From Eikenella halliae (GTDB lineage Bacteria; Pseudomonadota; Gammaproteobacteria; Burkholderiales; Neisseriaceae): a stretch of 19,902 nt of DNA. The notes under the pieces are model-generated. The model was not told the origin of the DNA. It saw nothing but the letters and a program-made list of their open reading frames with translations, and did not search any database. The position numbers were made by a program, and so were the translations under genes. Where the stretch lies: positions 1 to 19,902 of the forward strand of contig NZ_LXSQ01000024.1 in assembly GCF_001648475.1 (NCBI RefSeq), written 5' to 3'. Shown piece by piece: positions 1 through 6,073 of this stretch; the first letter of the stretch is position 1; the number at the start of each line of letters is the position of its first letter.

Positions 1-75
1 TGCGGTTTGGCTGATGTTTTTGCATTGTTCGTAATAGTTTAAAGCTTTGTTCCTTAAGTCCGCAGAGTATGCCAT
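1..75 (-). CDS. IS630 family transposase, N-terminal fragment (cut by window edge)
   Basis: The minus strand from ATG at 75 encodes 25 residues before the window ends, starting MAYSADLRNKALNYYEQ and continuing CKNISQTA. This is the typical start of IS630-family transposases, whose first ~50 residues form a helix-turn-helix that recognises the element's ends; the DDE catalytic domain would lie outside the window. No stop or frameshift is seen in the visible part. With only 25 residues I cannot tell whether the gene is intact. Family assignment rests on recognising the opening motif. Confidence 0.7.
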   Translation of the reverse strand, partial: MAYSADLRNKALNYYEQCKNISQTA

Positions 76-127
76 GGTTAGACCTTCAAAGTTGAATATT
101 GTACTATTTTGTTTTTAATTTACTATA
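1..127 (-). mobile_element. IS630-type insertion sequence, 5' end only
   Basis: Only the transposase-proximal end of the element is in the window; the rest lies to the left. Read on the minus strand from 127, the presumed terminus begins TATAGTAAATTAA, and the transposase start codon follows 52 bases further in. A terminus starting with TA agrees with the TA target duplication known for the IS630/Tc1 superfamily. The boundary at 127 is inferred from resemblance to the Correia-type terminal repeat at 6074-6177, not from seeing both ends of the insertion sequence. Confidence 0.6.
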
Positions 128-399
128 AGATTATTCTTGGTTGATTATAGTTGTTTTGGGTAAGTAAAAAACATCCCTAGATGATAAAGTATCAAGGGAT
201 GTTTTGTGTCTGGGTGGCCGCAATCCCCACCATTTATCACTCGACAATAATAATTTGCCTGAGATTACGCAGCTGATGCGAAAATTTCTGCTGTCAGACA
301 TAGATATTGTATATTTTTAACCCTTTAAAAGCAAATCATTAGCCTGCAATATTTTGGCTTGTCACAAACATTGAGTGGTACTCTTCCATGGCAAAGAAA
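128..399. other. intergenic region without a recognisable gene
   Basis: This is the gap between the insertion sequence end and the terminator of pgi. It is AT-rich and holds the hairpin at 168-205. No open frame looks coding on either strand, and I see no tRNA, promoter or uptake sequence. Confidence 0.5.
168..205. terminator. bidirectional terminator-like hairpin
   Basis: AAAACATCCCT (168-178) pairs perfectly with AGGGATGTTTT (195-205). A small inner stem, GATA/TATC (183-186 with 190-193), sits within the loop. Each arm is flanked by T-rich sequence when read in its own direction, as expected of a rho-independent terminator. No gene in the window clearly ends here, so it may belong to a gene separated by the insertion sequence. 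Confidence 0.5.
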
Positions 400-440
400 A
401 AGGCTACCTGAAAATGCCCGCTTGGCTTTCAGGTAGCCTT
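400..440 (-). terminator. uptake-sequence inverted pair terminating pgi
   Basis: AAGGCTACCTGAAA (400-413) and its reverse complement TTTCAGGTAGCCTT (427-440) form a 14-bp stem with a 13-base loop. It lies 12 bases past the pgi stop codon, with a T-rich run on the minus strand. Each arm carries one exact 12-base uptake word (401-412 and 428-439). Inverted uptake-sequence pairs acting as terminators are well known in Neisseriaceae. Confidence 0.8.
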
Positions 441-451
441 CTCTTTGGCCG

Positions 452-2101
452 TTACGGCTGTTTGTTGCCCATCTGCTGCCGGTAGCGTTGAATCAGGGCG
501 GCGGTGGAGGCGTCGTGCCCGGCGGGGGCGGCGCCTTGCAGTTCGGGCAGGATGGTTTGGGCGAGTTCTTTGCCGTATTCCACGCCCCATTGGTCGAAGG
601 AGTTGATGCCCCACACGGCGCCCTGCATGAAGACTTTGTGTTCGTACATGGCGAGAATCAGGCCGAGGGTGTAGGGCGTGATGCGTTCGACGAGGATGGT
701 GTTGCTGGGGCGGTTGCCGGGGAAGCTGCGCTGGCTGGCGAGTGCGGCTTGTTCGCTTTCAGGTAGCCCTTTCCCGGCTGTTTCGGCGCGGGCTTCGACT
801 TCGCTTTTGCCGCGCATGAGGGCTTCGGCTTGGGCGAAGGCGTTGGCCACGAGCCGGAGGTGGCGGCCGTCGTCTGCCCCTTCGCCGTTGAGGGGGACGA
901 TGAAATCGACGGGAATCACCTGCGTGCCTTGGTGGATAAGCTGGAAGAAGGCGTGCTGGCAGTTGACGCCGGCTTCGCCCCAAATGGCGGCGCCGGTGGC
1001 GAAATCCACGGGCTTGCCGTGGCGGTTGCGGCTTTTGCCGTTGCTTTCCATATCGAGCTGCTGGAGGTGGGCAGGCAGGCGGCGCAGGCCGTGGCTGTAA
1101 GGGATGACGATGTGGCTGGTGCTGCCGCAGAAGTTTTGCTGCCAGATGCCGATGAGGGCGAGCAGGGCGGGGATGTTGCGCCGCCACGGGGCGTGCAGGA
1201 AGTGTTCGTCCATATCGTGCCCGCCGCGCAGGAATTCGCGGAAATGTTCGCGGCCGATAGCGCACATCACGGGCAGGCCGATGGCCGACCACACGGAATA
1301 GCGACCGCCCACCCAGTCGAACATGCCGAACACGTTTTGCGGGGCGATGCCGAATTCGGCGGCGGCGGCCACATTGGCCGATACGGCGGCGAAGTGCCGG
1401 GCGATGTCGGCTTCGCTGCGGCCGGATTGCAGAAACCAGCGGCGCGCGGCTTGGGCGTTGAGCAGGGTTTCGGGGGTGCGGAAGGATTTGCTGGCCACGA
1501 TAAACAGCGTGGTTTCGGGCGCTACGCGGCGCAGGATGCCGTCTAAATCGGCGCTGTCGAGATTGGCGGCGAAGTGTACGTTCAGGTTTTGCCGGTAGGG
1601 CGCGAGGGCTTGCGCCACCATGCGCGGGCCCAAATCCGAGCCGCCGATACCGATGTTCACCACGTCGCGGATGGGCAATCCGGTGCAGCCCGTGTGCGTG
1701 CCGTTTTGCAGGCGTTCGGCGAAATCGAGGGCGCGGTTTAGTTCGGCGTGTACCTGCGGCACGATATTGATGTCGTCCACATACACGGGTGCGGCGTTTT
1801 CAGGTAGCCTCAGGGCGGTGTGCAGCACGGCGCGGTGTTCGCTCAGATTGATTTTCCCGCCGGCATACATTTGGCGGCGTAGTTCGGCCGCGCCGGATTC
1901 GTCGGCCAGGCGGCAGAGCAAATCGAGGGTGTCTTCGCCGATGAGGTTTTTGCTGTAGTCGAGCATCAGGCCGTTGAGTTCGGCGTGCATGCGTTCGAAA
2001 CGGTTTGGCTCGGCGGCGAAGCGCTCGCGTAGGTGGAGATGCGCGGTGGCGCGGCGGTGTTCGGCCAGGGCTTGCCAGGCGGGGAGGGCGGTAGGGAGCA
2101 T
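452..2101 (-). CDS. pgi: glucose-6-phosphate isomerase
   Basis: Cytosolic enzyme interconverting glucose 6-phosphate and fructose 6-phosphate in glycolysis and gluconeogenesis. The 549-residue length is normal for the bacterial family. Both family signatures are present: DWVGGRYSVWSAIG at 262-275 and GAVWGINSFDQWGVEYGK at 494-511. By alignment from memory with the E. coli enzyme, the catalytic residues are Glu352 (in MESNGKS), His383 (in QHAFF) and Lys511. The gene contains an exact uptake sequence in frame (1799-1810, encoding RLPE at about residues 98-101) and an 11/12 copy at 758-769. The TonB-like lipoprotein gene ends only 5 bp upstream, so the two are probably co-transcribed. Transcription ends at the hairpin 400-440. 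Confidence 0.97.
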   Translation of the reverse strand: MLPTALPAWQALAEHRRATAHLHLRERFAAEPNRFERMHAELNGLMLDYSKNLIGEDTLDLLCRLADESGAAELRRQMYAGGKINLSEHRAVLHTALRLPENAAPVYVDDINIVPQVHAELNRALDFAERLQNGTHTGCTGLPIRDVVNIGIGGSDLGPRMVAQALAPYRQNLNVHFAANLDSADLDGILRRVAPETTLFIVASKSFRTPETLLNAQAARRWFLQSGRSEADIARHFAAVSANVAAAAEFGIAPQNVFGMFDWVGGRYSVWSAIGLPVMCAIGREHFREFLRGGHDMDEHFLHAPWRRNIPALLALIGIWQQNFCGSTSHIVIPYSHGLRRLPAHLQQLDMESNGKSRNRHGKPVDFATGAAIWGEAGVNCQHAFFQLIHQGTQVIPVDFIVPLNGEGADDGRHLRLVANAFAQAEALMRGKSEVEARAETAGKGLPESEQAALASQRSFPGNRPSNTILVERITPYTLGLILAMYEHKVFMQGAVWGINSFDQWGVEYGKELAQTILPELQGAAPAGHDASTAALIQRYRQQMGNKQP

Positions 2102-2106
2102 GGGGT

Positions 2107-2523
2107 TTAGCGTGCGGGGGAAGATGGACTGGGTGTGGCGGGTTGTTCAGCGTTGACGGGAGTGATGCTTAAGTCAGCAGCTTTTTCAGGGATGAATCTG
2201 AATGTTTGGATGGTGGATGCGGCAACTGGCCGCCCGTTGCGTGTAGCCGGGATGTAGCGAAATTGGTAGATAACACTTTCTACAGAGCGAACAAACAGCG
2301 GGTGGGTGGCTGATAGGACGTGCATGGCACGAACCCTTCCTCGAGCATCAATATCAAGCCGTGCAATGACTTGTCCACCGATAGCTTCTTCTTCCAACTC
2401 TGTTGGGTAGGGTGGTTGTACAAAGTGGGGAGTGATTGGGTTTTGTTCGTTAGGCCTAGCAACGGCGCAACCGGCCAGCAGCAGGGCGGCGCAGGCGAGG
2501 GCAGCGAGAGGTTTGCGGTTCAT
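2107..2523 (-). CDS. small lipoprotein with TonB C-terminal-like domain
   Basis: 138 residues. The start MNRKPLAALACAALLLAGC is a lipoprotein signal peptide with lipobox LAGC; the lipidated Cys is residue 19. From about residue 37 (QPPYPTELEEEAIGGQV) to about 110 (STIQTFRF) the sequence follows the TonB C-terminal fold, including the PPYP motif and the conserved basic/aromatic FRYIPATRNGRPV stretch. The C-terminus is a short Pro/Ser-rich tail. Unlike true TonB, there is no uncleaved N-terminal anchor or long Pro-rich spacer, so it is unlikely to span the periplasm from the inner membrane; its partner is unknown. It ends 5 bp before pgi, suggesting an operon, although no functional link is obvious. 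TonB-like fold is fairly sure, function is not. Confidence 0.8.
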   Translation of the reverse strand: MNRKPLAALACAALLLAGCAVARPNEQNPITPHFVQPPYPTELEEEAIGGQVIARLDIDARGRVRAMHVLSATHPLFVRSVESVIYQFRYIPATRNGRPVAASTIQTFRFIPEKAADLSITPVNAEQPATPSPSSPAR

Positions 2524-2552
2524 GGGTTTCCTTGGGCGGATTGGTTTGGCGG

Positions 2553-2584
2553 AGAGGCTGCCTGAGAATTTTCAGGTGGCCTGA
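2553..2584. repeat. degenerate uptake-sequence inverted pair
   Basis: AGGCTGCCTGAG (2555-2566) and TTCAGGTGGCCT (2571-2582) are 10/12 and 11/12 matches to the uptake word in opposite orientations, forming an imperfect hairpin upstream of the TonB-like gene. They look like decayed copies. Confidence 0.5.
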
Positions 2585-2614
2585 AGCCCGGGCAATATTT
2601 CGTTGTTTCGTAGC

Positions 2615-2633
2615 GGCGGATTTCATATCCGCC
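2615..2633. repeat. short perfect hairpin in orn to TonB-like gene gap
   Basis: GGCGGAT (2615-2621) pairs with ATCCGCC (2627-2633) around a five-base loop. It is part of a 268-bp gap (2524-2791) that also holds another small dyad, TGAGGC/GCCTCA (2726-2731 with 2736-2741). It resembles dispersed intergenic hairpin sequence; no gene is seen here. Confidence 0.45.
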
Positions 2634-2778
2634 GTTGGCTTGGTCGTGGGCAGCGGGGGTGTGAAATCTGCTACTACGATTGGCTGAATCCTGGTTTGCC
2701 AAAGTTTCAGCCTGTTGTTTTTTCATGAGGCTGGCGCCTCAACTCCGTAAAAACTGCGTTGAAGCTTCACTTTGAAGC

Positions 2779-2810
2779 AGCCTCTTGGTTTTCAGGTAGC
2801 CTCTTGGTTT
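2779..2810. repeat. 13-bp direct repeat with an uptake sequence at the orn stop codon
   Basis: AGCCTCTTGGTTT occurs at 2779-2791 and 2798-2810 (period 19). An exact reverse-orientation uptake word lies at 2791-2802. On the minus strand this word supplies the last two codons and the TGA stop of orn (GCT ACC TGA). Confidence 0.7.
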
Positions 2811-3379
2811 GTTCCGTTTGCTTCGGGCAGGCGCAGGAAGGTTTGGCGGTAGTGGCGCAACTCTTCGATGCTCTCCAAGATGTCGTCCAGCGCGCGGTGC
2901 GAGCCTTTTTTGCTGAAGCTTTTGTAGGCGGCGGGATGCCAGCGGCGGGCGAGCTCTTTGAGGGTGGATACGTCGAGGTTGCGGTAGTGGAACCAGGCTT
3001 CCAGGCGGGGCATGTAGCGCTGCATGAAGCGGCGGTCTTGGTGCACGGTGTTGCCGCACAAGGGACTCGCGCCCTGCGGAATCCATTGGGCAATAAAGTC
3101 GAGCAGGCGTTGCTCCACTTTGGCTTCGGAAAGCGCAGAATCTTTCACGCGTTGGGTGAGGCCGGTGCGCTCGTGGGTGCTGGTGTTCCAGGCATCCATG
3201 CCTTTGAGCAATTCGTCGCTTTGGTGGATGGCGTAGGATTCGGATTGGGCGAGGATATTTAAATCGGCATCGGTAATCACCACGGCGGCTTCGATGATGC
3301 GGTCGTGCTCGGGGTTGAGGCCGGTCATTTCCATATCGAGCCAGCAGAGGTTGGCGGGGTTGGGTTTGGGCGTGTGCAT
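2792..3379 (-). CDS. orn: oligoribonuclease
   Basis: Cytosolic 3'-5' exoribonuclease of the DEDDh class that degrades di- and short oligoribonucleotides (nanoRNA, and pGpG where cyclic-di-GMP is used). At 195 residues it is slightly longer than the usual ~180. Catalytic residues are visible: Asp15 and Glu17 in WLDMEMTGL, Asp115 in NTVHQDRRF, and His161 and Asp166 in HRALDDI. The stop codon lies inside an uptake sequence, so the last residues (EAT) are partly dictated by that word. The gene is transcribed divergently from the MBL-fold gene at 3507, with a 127-bp shared upstream region. Confidence 0.96.
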   Translation of the reverse strand: MHTPKPNPANLCWLDMEMTGLNPEHDRIIEAAVVITDADLNILAQSESYAIHQSDELLKGMDAWNTSTHERTGLTQRVKDSALSEAKVEQRLLDFIAQWIPQGASPLCGNTVHQDRRFMQRYMPRLEAWFHYRNLDVSTLKELARRWHPAAYKSFSKKGSHRALDDILESIEELRHYRQTFLRLPEANGTNQEAT

Positions 3380-3409
3380 GAACTTGCTCGCAAAGGGAAT
3401 AAATGGCGC

Positions 3410-3415
3410 ATTGTA
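3410..3415 (-). promoter_or_regulatory. candidate -10 box for orn
   Basis: On the minus strand TACAAT lies 30 bases upstream of the orn ATG. The region 17 bases further upstream is only T/A-rich, so no good -35 is seen. Weak inference from sequence alone. Confidence 0.35.
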
Positions 3416-3425
3416 GCGGATACGC

Positions 3426-3444
3426 TAAACCTTAAAAAGGTTTA
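3426..3444. promoter_or_regulatory. dyad between divergent orn and MBL-fold genes
   Basis: TAAACCTT (3426-3433) and AAGGTTTA (3437-3444) form a perfect 8-bp inverted repeat around AAA. Its position just upstream of the candidate orn -10 box makes an operator possible, but a simple hairpin is equally likely. Confidence 0.4.
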
Positions 3445-3506
3445 CCTTTGGCGCGCGCGGCGGCACAATGCGGGCTACCTGAAAATTCTTATAAAGAAAG
3501 CCACCC

Positions 3507-4145
3507 ATGCCGCTCAACCTTACCGTGTTCGCCGTTACCCCTTTTCGCCAAAACTGTTCGCTATTGTGGGACGAAGAAAGCAAAGAAGCCGTGTGGATAG
3601 ACGTGGGCGGCGATGTGCCGCAGCTGTTGGAAGAAGCCGCCAAGCTCGGCGTGCAGCCCAAGGCCATCTGGCTCACCCACGGCCACCTCGACCATGCCGG
3701 CGGCGTGGCCGAGATGATTCAGCATACCCCGCTGCCGGTAATCGGCCCGCACCGCGACGACCAATGGCTGCTCGACAACCTGCCCGAAATCACCGCCAAC
3801 TTCGGTTTTCCCGTATCCCCGCCGGTGAGCCCGAGCCGCTGGCTGGAAGAAGGCGACGAGTTAAGCGTGGGCGCATACCGTTTCCAAGTGCTGCACATCC
3901 CCGGCCACACGCCCGGCCACGTGGTGTTTTATTGCGCTGCGCAAAACCTGCTGATTGCCGGCGATGTGTTGTTCTACGAATCCATCGGACGCACCGATTT
4001 CGAACGCAGCAGCCACGCTGATCTCTTGCGCAATATCCGCGAGAAACTGCTGGTGTTGCCCGAAGACACCATAGTGCTACCCGGCCACGGCCGCAGCACC
4101 ACCATCGGCCATGAAAAACGGCACAACCCGTTTTTGCAGGATTAA
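3507..4145 (+). CDS. MBL-fold metallohydrolase, glyoxalase II-like (YcbL type)
   Basis: 212-residue single-domain metallo-beta-lactamase-fold protein without a signal peptide. The zinc-binding motif THGHLDHAGG has His58, His60, Asp62 and His63. Further ligands lie in IPGHTPGH, in GDVLF and in LPGHGRSTTIG near the C-terminus. The short length, lacking the C-terminal substrate domain of classical GloB, fits the YcbL/type II glyoxalase-II-like group, which hydrolyses thioesters such as S-lactoylglutathione; the actual substrate cannot be read from sequence. An 11/12 uptake word sits about 20 bases upstream of the start. The ATG at 3507 is chosen because MPLNLTVFAVTPFRQNC matches the usual family start. 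Confidence 0.9.
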   Translation: MPLNLTVFAVTPFRQNCSLLWDEESKEAVWIDVGGDVPQLLEEAAKLGVQPKAIWLTHGHLDHAGGVAEMIQHTPLPVIGPHRDDQWLLDNLPEITANFGFPVSPPVSPSRWLEEGDELSVGAYRFQVLHIPGHTPGHVVFYCAAQNLLIAGDVLFYESIGRTDFERSSHADLLRNIREKLLVLPEDTIVLPGHGRSTTIGHEKRHNPFLQD

Positions 4146-4201
4146 AACTGGCGGGTGGCAATCGATACACACAGCCCCATTAAAAAAGGCTACCTGAAAA
4201 T

Positions 4202-4335
4202 GATGTCTTGGCGCAGCCAAGGCTGAATTTCTGCGAAGCTAAAGCGCAAGCTTCAACGAAGCTAAAACGATGTCTTGGCGTAGCTAGGGCGGAGCTTCTG
4301 CAAAGCCAAAACGCGAAACCAAAGCTGAATGTTTG
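4202..4335 (+). repeat. two tandem units of a ~67-bp intergenic repeat (left block)
   Basis: Units begin GATGTCTTGGCG at 4202 and again at 4269, a period of 67. Each continues with a CCAAGGC-like stretch, TTCTGCGAAGCTAAA and, in unit 1, AAGCTTCAACGAAG and TAAAAC; unit 2 is more decayed. An internal dyad, CTTGGC-N3-GCCAAG, is present in unit 1. An exact uptake word ends 4 bases before the first unit. The same sequence occurs in reverse at 5159-5288. Confidence 0.75.
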
Positions 4336-4342
4336 CCAAAAC

Positions 4343-4384
4343 AAAGGCTACCTGAAAACCGCCAAATAATTTCAGGTAGCCTTT
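4343..4384 (+). terminator. uptake-sequence inverted pair after the MBL-fold gene
   Basis: AAAGGCTACCTGAAA (4343-4357) pairs with TTTCAGGTAGCCTTT (4370-4384), a 15-bp stem with a 12-base loop, followed by TTTTCG. Exact uptake words are at 4345-4356 and 4371-4382. Confidence 0.75.
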
Positions 4385-4509
4385 TCGCCGGAATAATCGG
4401 ATATTGCCGTAAATCTTGGTTAATCCCCCTTTTTATGCCGCACGCTTTGGGCTAAGATGCTCTTGCCGCCGGCTATGGCGGTATTTTCTCATTTTATAGG
4501 AAATACACA

Positions 4510-4947
4510 ATGAAAGTACGTACTTGGGCTGTACCGGCCTCTTTGGCTCTGCTGTTGTCTGCCTGCGTGGTGGCCACCCCGCAAGACGACGGCCCCCGTC
4601 ATCACCATCACCAACGCTACGACAACGACGTTCAAGACTATGGCAACGAGCCCGCTCCGCGCCACGAGCACCGTGGTGAGCGCCGCGCAAGTGTTGAGCG
4701 TTTCAGCTGTGAAAACGGCCTGTCTGTAACCGTGCGCCAGCAAGGTACCGACCGCGTGAGCCTGCAGCTTGACGATAAGAGCGCTGTGCTCAACCGTGCC
4801 ACTTCCGGCTCCGGCGAGCGCTACACCTCTAACCGCGGCCTGTTCGGCAGCGGCGTCGAGTGGCACCGTAAGGGTAATGAAGCCGCGTTCAGCTTCAAAG
4901 ACCCCTATGGCAACAGTGTAGAAACCGCTTGCCAACGCCAGCAGTAA
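4510..4947 (+). CDS. MliC-like lipoprotein (c-type lysozyme inhibitor / adhesin complex protein family)
   Basis: 145 residues. MKVRTWAVPASLALLLSAC is a lipoprotein signal peptide (lipobox LSAC, lipidated Cys19). A hydrophilic linker follows, with four consecutive His (31-34) and further His residues. The C-terminal part from about residue 65 (FSCENGLSVTV) to 141 fits the MliC fold: SGERYTS at 101-107, GLFGSGVEWHRKGNEA at 110-125, and a likely Cys67-Cys141 disulfide. MliC proteins block the active site of host c-type lysozyme; Neisseria ACP belongs to the same fold and also acts in adhesion. It is therefore probably an outer-membrane or periplasmic defence against host lysozyme. The His-rich linker is unusual and might bind metal (inference). 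Repeats flank the gene on both sides. Confidence 0.82.
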   Translation: MKVRTWAVPASLALLLSACVVATPQDDGPRHHHHQRYDNDVQDYGNEPAPRHEHRGERRASVERFSCENGLSVTVRQQGTDRVSLQLDDKSAVLNRATSGSGERYTSNRGLFGSGVEWHRKGNEAAFSFKDPYGNSVETACQRQQ

Positions 4948-4948
4948 G

Positions 4949-4983
4949 CTGATTTCAATTCAACGCCGCATTAGTGAAATCAG
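4949..4983 (+). repeat. hairpin just after the MliC-like gene
   Basis: CTGATTTCA (4949-4957) pairs with TGAAATCAG (4975-4983). It abuts the terminator hairpin at 4985 and may stabilise the transcript end. Confidence 0.55.
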
Positions 4984-4984
4984 G

Positions 4985-5020
4985 CCGGCAGCCCGGGAAT
5001 TCCGAGTCTGCCGGTTTTTA
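4985..5020 (+). terminator. rho-independent terminator of the MliC-like gene
   Basis: CCGGCAG (4985-4991) pairs with CTGCCGG (5008-5014) and is followed directly by TTTTTATT. Unlike most terminators here it does not use the uptake sequence. Confidence 0.8.
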
Positions 5021-5333
5021 TTGGGTATAGAAAACAGAGGGGCTGCATGGCGGGGGTGATACTGCTGCCTTGCAGCCTTGCCAAAACTTAATTTCATCCG
5101 CACAGAAACTCCGCTTCTGTATTTATGAAATCTTCATTTCCGCTTTGCGGAAACTTTGTTTGAACTACGCTAAACGGATGCTTTAGCTTTGCAGCAACTC
5201 CGCCTTGGTACGCCAAGACATCGTTTTAACTCCGTTGAAGCTTACGCTTTAGCTTCGCAGCAACTCGCCTTGGCTACGCCAAGACATCGCTTTCAGGTAG
5301 CCTTTTATCTTTTCCTCTTAATCACCCTAAGCC
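5021..5333. other. intergenic region with hairpins and the right repeat block
   Basis: No gene is supported. The stretch holds small hairpins ACAGAA/TTCTGT (5102-5120) and TTTCCGC/GCGGAAA (5137-5153), the reverse 66-bp repeat block (5159-5288) and an uptake word (5292-5303) before trmO. Frames open across it consist of repeat sequence. Confidence 0.55.
5159..5288 (-). repeat. two tandem units of the ~66-bp intergenic repeat (right block, inverted)
   Basis: Read on the minus strand from 5288, units start GATGTCTTGGCGTA at 5288 and again at 5222 (period 66). The best unit contains GCCAAGGCGAGTTGCTGCGA and AAGCTTCAACGGAG. It is the same family as the block at 4202-4335 but in opposite orientation. 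Like that block it has an exact uptake word just outside its outer end (5292-5303), so the two blocks and their uptake words form a large inverted pair around the MliC-like gene. Confidence 0.75.
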
Positions 5334-6020
5334 ATGCCAGCCACCCACACCCTGCAAACCATTGCCTACGTCCGCTCTCCTTATAAACAGAAATTCGGCG
5401 TGCCGCGCCAGCCCGGCTTGGTGCCTTCCGCCCGGGTATGCATTGAATTGTTGCCCGAGTTTTCTGCCGATTGCGTGCGCGGATTGGAAAGCTTCAGCCA
5501 TATTTGGGTGCAGTTTGTGTTTCACGGCGTGGCCGGGGCAGGCTGGCAGCCCTTGGTGCGGCCGCCGCGTTTGGGCGGCAACCGGAAAATGGGCGTATTT
5601 GCCACGCGTAGCCCGTTCCGCCCCAACCCGCTGGGGCTTTCCCTGCTCAAGTTGGAGCGCATTGAAACCGAGGGCGGAGTGCGGCTGTGGTGTGGCGGTG
5701 CGGATTTGCTCGATGGCACGCCGGTGTTAGACATCAAACCCTACCTGCCTTTTGTGGAAGCGCAGCCCGACGCCGCCCCGGGCTTCGCCGCCGTTCCGCC
5801 CGTGCCGCTCGAAGTAGCTTGGGCAGACGAGATAAGCGCAGCATCCCTGCCGCCGCCCGTTCGCCTGTTGATTGAACAAAGCATCGCTCAAGACCCGCGC
5901 CCGGCTTATCAGGATACACCGCAGCGGATATATAAGATGGCGGTGGAAGATTGGGAAGTGGCATTTCGGATTGAAAACGGAACGGCTTTAATTGAAGCAG
6001 TAATGGCGGCGGAAAGCTAA
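5334..6020 (+). CDS. trmO: tRNA (N6-threonylcarbamoyladenosine(37)-N6)-methyltransferase
   Basis: Also known as TsaA/YaeB. It uses S-adenosylmethionine to add a methyl group to t6A37 of certain tRNAs (m6t6A in tRNA-Thr), tuning decoding. Its 228 residues fit the family. Motifs seen are KFGVPRQPGL (20-29), GVFATRSPFRPNPLGLS (87-103) and DLLDGTPVLDIKPYLPF (124-140), which form the SAM-binding beta-barrel fold. The C-terminal IAQDPRPAYQ followed by RIYKMAVEDWEV matches the E. coli-type C-terminal domain. It appears to be a single-gene unit, with an uptake word overlapping its 3' end at 6021 and a Correia-like element 53 bp downstream. Confidence 0.94.
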   Translation: MPATHTLQTIAYVRSPYKQKFGVPRQPGLVPSARVCIELLPEFSADCVRGLESFSHIWVQFVFHGVAGAGWQPLVRPPRLGGNRKMGVFATRSPFRPNPLGLSLLKLERIETEGGVRLWCGGADLLDGTPVLDIKPYLPFVEAQPDAAPGFAAVPPVPLEVAWADEISAASLPPPVRLLIEQSIAQDPRPAYQDTPQRIYKMAVEDWEVAFRIENGTALIEAVMAAES

Positions 6021-6073
6021 AGGCTACCTGAAAGCCGCAGCACGGCTTGCGCGTGGTTAAAGCGAATCCTTTA

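Larger units (their letters stand above)
4146..4509. other. intergenic region with repeats, terminator and leader
   Basis: The gap holds an exact uptake word at 4187-4198, the two-unit 66-67-bp repeat (4202-4335), the uptake-sequence hairpin (4343-4384), and then about 125 bases leading to the lipoprotein gene. The leader contains a possible -10 (TAAGAT, about 4454-4459) without a convincing -35. No coding frame is supported. Confidence 0.6.

Noticed and set aside
205..240. tRNA- or tmRNA-like 3' end (CCCCACCA-like string)
   Set aside because: No T-arm GGTTCRA, no acceptor partner and no cloverleaf can be folded around it.
2520..2726. 68-codon minus-strand frame whose TGA overlaps the ATG of the TonB-like gene
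   Set aside because: Much of it is a translation of intergenic hairpin and degenerate uptake-sequence DNA. The peptide has no recognisable domain, and the ATGA overlap can occur by chance.
4202..5288. CRISPR-like array
   Set aside because: Only two units occur per block, they are directly adjacent without unique spacers, and the blocks are inverted relative to each other; no cas genes are present.
5189..5386. 65-codon plus-strand frame over the right repeat block
   Set aside because: It is the translation of the tandem 66-bp units (repeated peptide TPRHRF) and runs into trmO.
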